DNA of 64,000 nt, taken from NCBI GenBank assembly GCA_963921195.1, contig OY992537.1, forward strand, positions 35,201,410 to 35,265,409, read 5' to 3'. The notes beneath the pieces were generated by a model. It worked only from the letters and a program-made list of their open reading frames with translations. It ran no database searches and had not been told where the DNA came from. This DNA is from Pegoplata infirma. Taxonomy: Eukaryota; Arthropoda; Insecta; Diptera; Anthomyiidae. Both the position numbers and the translations under genes were made by a program. This document shows, one piece after another, positions 57,949 to 64,000 of the stretch; within the stretch, counting starts at the first letter, position 1, and every line of letters starts with the position of its first letter.

Positions 57949-58148
57949 ATAATAATTTTGATCAAGTTTTTATTTATTTCATTCATTTAATTACAAGTAA
58001 TTTTTTAATAATTTCGATCTAACCGAGAACTGGTAACAATAACCGTCGTCTCGTTGTAGCAAATTCGACCAAGAGTTTTGGTGGGAATCGAACCCAAGAC
58101 CCCCTGCTTCGTAGGATAGCACGCTATCAACTAACCTACAGGGGAACC
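57949..58148 (-). mobile_element. tRNA-derived SINE, copy 2
   Basis: The reverse complement carries the same head, B box GGTTCGATTCCCACC, body CTACAACGAGACGACGG and CCAGTTCTCGGTTAG, and the 3' motif TTGATCAAAATTATTAT as the copy at 19895. It is flanked by exact 14-bp repeats CGCTCACTCACTAT at 57935-57948 and 58149-58162. The copies differ most in the anticodon-loop region and in the tail. Confidence 0.83.
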
Positions 58149-58236
58149 CGCTCACTCACTATTCACGTGAGTAAAAATAAATTTCTCAGGCGTGACTCAC
58201 GCAAATATTTTTCTTATTTTTTTTGGATAAAAATAA

Positions 58237-59183
58237 CACAGGGTAACACTTTTTTTTGCCCGGGTTCTGATAGCTAATTTTGGGTAATTGGGATACGCTG
58301 ATTTCAAATCTGCCTTCCGTTTTTTTGTGTCAGCTCTAGTTTTTGAGATATAGCCTCAGGAAACTTTGAAAATAGGCTATTTTTGGCATATTTGTGAGTC
58401 CATATTTACCAACACTGGTCTTGTATTAAAAAAGTGAATGACGATTTTAGGTATGTTGGATTATGCTGATTCCAGAAATGCCCTTCGTTTTTTTTTAGTC
58501 ATCTTTAGTTTTTGAGATATTGCTAAAATAAAATTTTAGAATTCTCATTTATGCCAGAATTCGATAAAAAAAATTTTTTGTAGTTTCATGTTATAAGAGA
58601 GGTGCTACGCCCCTTAACCCAATCTTGCCTATATTTTCTACAAAGTTAAGCAAACAAAAATTAGCATACTGTACTCAAATTTGTTGAAAAATATTTTTCA
58701 GGAGCCAAATAAAAGCAGTTTGTTGTTTTGGGTTACATGGGAGGTACCACGCCCACGCCACCTACCCACACCATACATTCCTTAGAACAATTCCCAAAAT
58801 CAAGTAAGCATATGATGTAAATATAAGGTCAATCACAAGAGTGGTTTGGCTGGAATAATGAAAAGAATTTTTCGAAATTTACTTGCGTCATAACTCGAAA
58901 ACAAAAGCTGTCAGAAAAAAGTTAATACCAGTTTTGGAATTCTCGCATCCAATTTAGTTAAGTTCGTGATTAAAACTCAGGCTCTAAAATAAGTGTTGGA
59001 AATTATAGCCTTGCAAAGTTGGTAAAAAACGCACCTTTTTGACTCTTTAACAGCGATTTGCTCGCGAACGCGAGCTGATGGAAAAAATCGGATAACAGAT
59101 TCGGAATCAGCACACTAAACTCTATATAAATCAGTTGTCAAATGTCAGGCAAATTGAAAAAGGTAATTTTTTGTGATCCTGTG
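58237..59183. mobile_element. CACAGGG-ended element, longer form
   Basis: 947 bp; ends CACAGGGTAACACTTTTTTT / GATCCTGTG, flanked by TAA (58234-58236, 59184-59186). The interior is unique within the window apart from the shared 3' 125 bp with 32374-32534. No transposase; a TWA target would fit PIF/Harbinger, but the ends are not diagnostic. Confidence 0.68.
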
Positions 59184-59189
59184 TAATAA

Positions 59190-59735
59190 GAAAACAAGTA
59201 AAAAAGTTAAATTCGGCCTTGCCGAATGTAGTAATACCCTCCACAATTTCTAAAAGATTATTGCAAAAGCATTATTTAAAAGGAAATTACTTTTGAAAAA
59301 AAAAAATTTAAAAAAATTTCCGCGAAAAACAAATTTGTTAAAAAAAAAATCCGCCATTTTTTTCTTTTGTCAAAAAATATTTTCGTACTTGTTTAAATAC
59401 CATTTGGTGTTCAATTATGTTCACATAAGTCAACCAGCAGCCGAATTAAAGCATTTTGTATTTTTAGGTTATGTTGAATGTACTAAAATGTTTGAGGTGT
59501 CCTTACATTTTCGTTCATAACTTTTGAACCGCTGAACCGATATCGCTCAAATGCAATACCAAACTTTTCGGGAGAACTTCCAATAAATATGTTAAGTTTC
59601 AGTCATCTCCGTGTAATATTTTGGCCGTGATCACCATTTCCACAGACAGACAGACGGACATCATTAGAATGTCTTAAAATCGATCGGGGATCATGAATAT
59701 ATATACTTTATGGGGTCCCAGACCGATATTTCGAT
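59190..59735 (-). mobile_element. mini-me-like repeat (type C variant)
   Basis: Starts AACAAGTAAAAAAGTTAAATTCGGCCTTGCCGAAT, includes GACAGACAGACGGACATC (59645) and ATATATATACTTTATGGGG. Short fragments of the same start occur at 10600-10640 and 38108-38160, and of the middle at 39640-39840. Confidence 0.6.
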
Positions 59736-59751
59736 GAGTTACAAACTCAAA

Positions 59752-59897
59752 CTGAAAATTACCATTTATTCCATCCTCATTTGCACCCCCTAAATATGAA
59801 TTTGGGCTACTTAAAAAAAATACCTGTCCCTTTATTTTTCCTGCTCTACAAAATAAAACTAATTCCATGAAGATCGGAGGGTGACACTTCCCTTGTC
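59752..59897. mobile_element. fragment of the AGGGAAGT foldback family
   Basis: Complement of 19418-19560: CACCCCCTAAATATGAATTTGGGC, CCCTTTATTTTTCCTGCT and GAAGATCGGAGGGTGACAC, ending ACTTCCCTTGT. Confidence 0.6.
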
Positions 59898-59899
59898 TG

Positions 59900-60965
59900 C
59901 CTTTTTCTAATATTTATTTCTTAAAATCTTTAAAATTCACAAAATTAATAGAATTAATTCTTTTAAATCTCTGTCGTGCTGTTTTCATATTTCGAGTGTT
60001 CAGTTAAAGTGTGTTATGCAAATATAACTTCTAGAGTAGTTCATGTGCATTGAGTTCATGTTTGTTTTGTAGGGTTTATGAAAATTTCATTTCAATACTG
60101 ATTTAGCAGTAGTAATAACCGTTTTTTTTTATTAAACTTCAGTTTAAAACGAGAAAAATATTGAAATTGTAAGTGGTTGTGTTGACACACTGTAGAAGAA
60201 TATTGAATAAATGACTTTCATTGTTTTCATTGTTAGTATGAACAAATGAGAAATTGAATAAAATCGAATTTGTAAAATTTTAAAAACAATTATTATTAAA
60301 AGCAATTATTCAATTTTGTGTAAACATTTTTTTTAATTGAAAAAAAAAATTTTTTGAGTGACAAAAATACTGTAAAAAATAATTTTGTGGCTTTCTAATT
60401 CATGTCGAAGAGTGTTGAGCGTGTTTTTAAGACGTGAATTCGAGATGAAACGTACTGTTTTGCTTACACGGACGGACAGACGAAGGGACAGGCGGACTAA
60501 CGATGAAAATTATTTTTAAAAGTTTTTGTAAATAACTTAACTAGATTAAATTTCAATCTAAATATTTTAAGATAACCTAATAAATTTGTTAAATTTTACA
60601 AATATGAATCATTTTAAAAAGACAGACACTTTAAACACCACTTCATGTGTTCAACACCATGTCAATAACAATAATAATAATCATAATTTAATAACTTTTC
60701 AATTTAAAATTTATGAGCATAAATAGATTTTAATTTAAAGATAATTTTCAGCAACACCAGAAAAAAAATATATAAAAACAATGTGTCATTTTGATAAAAA
60801 CCAGCCAAAATGACATACTAATGGTCACTGTTTTATGCGTTCTTTAATGGAAAATATGTTGCTGAAACCCAACCTTAAATATTAAATATCTTGAAAGTTA
60901 AAAAAGGGCGTGTAAAGGGGTAAATAATGCAGTTGAACAAAAAAAATATAAAAAAAGTATTGTCT
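59900..60965. other. AT-rich stretch, no gene
   Basis: One short GACGGACAGACG tract (about 60470-60485) hints at a decayed mini-me. Otherwise nothing recognised. Confidence 0.4.
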
Positions 60966-60967
60966 AT

Positions 60968-61085
60968 TTTTATACCCTACACTACTACTCTATGGGTATA
61001 ATGACTTTGTGCTGATGTTTGTTTGTTCTGAAATATTGGTACTAGACCCACCTTCAACTATGCGTTTTTGAGGCGATTTGGCGAC
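60968..61085 (+). mobile_element. mini-me-like repeat (type A), 5' fragment
   Basis: ATACCCTACACTACTACTCTATGGG...GTGCTGATGTTTG...GAGGCGATTTGGCG matches the first 120 bp of 2001-2804. Confidence 0.55.
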
Positions 61086-61460
61086 AGCTAAAACAACTAC
61101 ATATGTTGTTGTTTTGGCGTTAACTACATTTAACGGTAAAATCAACAAAAAATTGTTGTTGTTGTTTTTAACTATTGATTAACCATTACAAAAAAACGGT
61201 AAGAACAACTTTAAATTACAGTTGTTTTTAATGCAACTCAAACTGTCTGAATTTTTTTATTAACAAAAACAAAACATTAAAAACGGTTAAAATTGTTTGG
61301 TAATAATTCCTGCTGCATCTGACACTTCCTACTCGTCCAACACATTCGTTTTTCTAAAAATTTATAGAAAAATACAAGTTTTATTAAACTAAAAACAACA
61401 ACCTTAAACAACTGTTACTACTATGTAGTAACTTTTTTATTTGGTTTTTAAAACGACTAC

Positions 61461-61824
61461 CCGGTGAAAAATGAGCATATATGGATACATATATGTAAAT
61501 ATATGGATCAATATATGCAAATATATGAGCATATATGGTCACATATGAAATTGTATGCAGTCATATATGATCATATTTGCAACATATATGTCCATATACG
61601 TAAAATGAGGGCATATGCCCATATATGACATATGTGGACATATGTGGAGCATATATGTCATATATGTTCATATGACCTCATTTTACGTATATGGACATAT
61701 ATGTTGCAAATATGATCATATACGCCTTCATACAGTGCCATATATATTCATATATGCTACTAATATGGACATACATGACGCTGTATGAACGCATATATGA
61801 TCATATTTGTACCATTTTTCACCG
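61461..61824. mobile_element. CCGGTGAAAAATG palindromic MITE of CATATATG words
   Basis: 364 bp, ends CCGGTGAAAAATG / CATTTTTCACCG. The interior is made almost only of CATATATG, ACATATATGT and GGACATATGT, turning near 61645, with ATATACGTAAAATGAGG and its complement mirrored around the centre. Confidence 0.75.
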
Positions 61825-62190
61825 CCCTAGTAAAAATATTATGCTAATTTTACTAAATAGATCTAATTTGATCCGTAAAATGGTTGTATCAAATAATATC
61901 AAATTGTATTACTTTAGATCAAAAAATATAAAAATTGATACAATTTGATCCTAAATTTGGTCAAATCTAATTAGATCAAATTGATCTTATAATATCAATT
62001 TTTATCTAATTTGATGAGCAGAACCAAAATATTAATCTAATCATATATGGAGCAATATCTAACCATATAAAGTGGATCAACCGTATCAAAGTGATAGATA
62101 AAATTTTATATAAATTTATACGGAAGCATATTAACTCATATAAGATTGTATCAAATTATATATGATTAGACCAGAAAATTTTTACTCGGG
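61825..62190. mobile_element. CCCTAGTAAAAAT MITE, copy 2 of the CCCGAGTAAAAAT family
   Basis: 366 bp, ends CCCTAGTAAAAAT / ATTTTTACTCGGG, abutting the previous element. The interior is rich in AATTTGATC/GATCAAATT words. Confidence 0.72.
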
Positions 62191-62409
62191 CGGGTACAGA
62201 AAATAATTGTTTGAGATTTTTCATACAAAAACAAAACATTGTTCATTTTTTCAAAATCATTTCCCAAAGCTCGGTAATGATCGAAATTTCAATCGATCAA
62301 GGATGCCATAATTCGTGCCCAGATCTTATCGTTTTTTTTATTTTTTATTTTTTGCAATAAAAACGCGGTTTTGACAAAAATATACTTGATCAAAGGTTTT
62401 GATATCGCA

Positions 62410-63400
62410 CTTCTATAGAAAAAATATCACAGAATCTGAGAATTTTTCAGACATTTTTTCATAAAAAAATCACAGATTTCAAGATATTTTTACTATAGAA
62501 AAAATTACAGATTTTGAGCCATTTTTGGAAGAAATATTCTTAGATTCTACAAATATTTTCTATAGCAAAATTCTAAAATTATAAGTAATTTTTTGTATAG
62601 AAAACTTCTCAGATTCTGAGAAATTTTTTTTATAGAAAAATTTTCTTTAGAACAATTCTCAGCTTTTGAGACATTTTTTCTTTAGAAAAATATTCAGATT
62701 CTGAGACATTTTTTCTATATAAAAATTTTGAGATATTTTTTCTATAGAAAGAATTTTTTCTAATCAAAAATGTTTTTGAAAAATTCTAAAAAAAAAATTC
62801 TTTTGGAAAATTCTAAAAAAAAAAAAAAAAATTCTTTTGAAAAATTCTAAGATTCTGAGACTTTTTTCTATAGAAAAATTCGGAAACATTTTTTCTATAG
62901 AAAAATTCTGAGATATTTCTTCTATAGAAAAATTCTGAGATATTTGTTCTACAGAAAAATTCTGAGACTTTTTATAGAAAAATTTTGAGACATTTTTTCT
63001 ACAGATACATTTTTTCAGATTCTGAGAATTTTTTTCTATAGAAAAATTCTCAGATTCTAAGCAATTTTTTCAAACAAAAATTCAAAGACTCTGAAACATT
63101 TTTTCGGTAGAAAAAAATCTAAGATTTATAGACAATTTGTTTATAAAAAAATTCTTGAATTCCGAAATGTTTTTTCTATTGAAAAAAAACCTCAGATTCT
63201 AAGACATTTTTTCAAAAGAAACTTCAAAGATTCCGAAAAATTTTTCTAGAGAAAAATTCTAAGATTTTACGAAATTTTTTCTTTAAAAAATTCTTAAATT
63301 CTGAGAAATTTTTTCTATAGAGCAACTCTGAGACATTTTTTCTATAGAAAATTTCGTTCTATTGAAAAATTCTATAGAAAAATTGTTAAATTCTGAGTCA
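62410..63400 (+). repeat. decayed array of the 35-bp CTATAG unit
   Basis: TTTTTTCTATAGAAAAATTCT and CAGATTCTGAGACATT recur with many substitutions and deletions. Same family as 5155-7784. Confidence 0.8.
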
Positions 63401-63552
63401 TATGGTGAGGGGTTGTAGTCATTGTAAGAAATTTGTATTAATAGATGAAAATATATTTTTGAAGTTGGGCCCCACATAACATAAAAAGTACTCGTTAAGC
63501 ACACACAAACGAAATTTCAATAAAATATTTATATGAATTTTGGAAGTGTGTT

Positions 63553-63760
63553 TTCACACACCCCTCTTTAAGCAAGATTAGGTTATGTTTGTGACAAAAT
63601 CGGCTAATGGCATTTCACTCCTCTTTTTTTTGAACTTTAAAAATCGTTATCACGAAAATCCTAGCAGATTCTTTTTTCGAGTTACTGCTAAATAATTACA
63701 CTGTTCGACATCGAAAACCTCCTAGTGAAATATCCAACTTATTGTTATATGCTATTTACA
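63553..63760. mobile_element. foldback element, family ACACCCCTCTTCAAGCAAGTTT, partial copy 3
   Basis: ACACCCCTCTTTAAGCAAGATT at 63555 and the following 200 bp match the left arms at 290-490 and 8640-8830; the similarity fades after about 63740, before the window ends. Confidence 0.6.
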
Positions 63761-64000
63761 TATACCCCGAAATCCACATAAATTTGGATTTCAAATCCAA
63801 TTAACATCTATACCGTTTACATATGCTTTTTTGACATTTAGCGGGATTTTGTTTGTACTAACTCTGTATCATAGAAAAAAATAGATATGAAACAGAGTCG
63901 TATTTCGCTTGAATGAGAATTTGTGACAGCACATTATGTAACTTTTGACGTTTAATAAAAAACAATGCAACATAAAGGAGAACAACAACAAAGCAAAAAT

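Larger units (their letters stand above)
61086..62240. mobile_element. AACTAC-type MITE split by two nested MITEs
   Basis: Outer parts 61086-61460 and 62195-62240 belong to one AACAAC/GTTGTT-rich element (joins as AACGACTAC plus AGAAAATAATTGTTTGAG). The insertion at 61461-62194 is flanked by TAC on both sides. Confidence 0.62.

Overview
This is a eukaryotic, strongly AT-rich window from a higher dipteran fly. One gene is recognisable: dreadlocks (dock), the insect Nck adaptor with three SH3 domains and one SH2 domain, on the minus strand. Five coding exons (53762-53315, 49806-49602, 41082-40737, 40672-40193, 36139-35930) join in frame with GT-AG splice sites. Read from the ATG at 53726 they give a 550-residue protein; an internal ATG at 53336 gives about 420 residues. 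Introns are about 3.5 kb, 8.5 kb, 64 bp and 4.1 kb. I assign a calyptrate-type fly (blow fly, flesh fly or house fly group) from dock protein similarity, large repeat-filled introns and abundant mini-me-like repeats with (GTCY)n tracts; this is inference, not a species call.

Layout. 1-35929 is downstream of dock: the probable 3' UTR next to the stop codon, then only repeats, including a 2.6 kb minisatellite (5155-7784), a 2.4 kb TA-flanked palindromic element with an apparently exact 661-bp tandem duplication (14653-17059), three AACTAC-type palindromic MITEs (22264-24112), a tRNA-derived SINE (19895-20118), a pogo/Tigger-like MITE (20274-20767), a hAT MITE (27420-27952) and a broken non-LTR retrotransposon tail (31558-31897). 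36140-53314 holds the dock introns, filled with mini-me-like copies, a piggyBac-like MITE (45355-45856), a 2.15 kb foldback (46314-48468) carrying a hAT MITE, and two hAT-like elements built almost wholly of AAAGTCGAC units. 53763-64000 is upstream of dock: possible 5' UTR sequence, a 2.6 kb CACTCA-ended element, a second SINE (57949-58148, minus), nested CCCGAGTAAAAAT-type MITEs and a decayed 35-bp array.

Overarching pattern: very little of the window is plain unique sequence. Several unrelated minisatellite families share one property, that each unit is itself an inverted repeat. Many mobile elements can be delimited at base resolution by target-site duplications or by empty-site comparison with related copies here. 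I found no second protein-coding gene, no functional RNA gene and no CRISPR. The least explained signal is a dispersed 16-bp motif, CGGTTCGAAGGACCAT, found about 14 times and concentrated at 33.4-35.4 kb.
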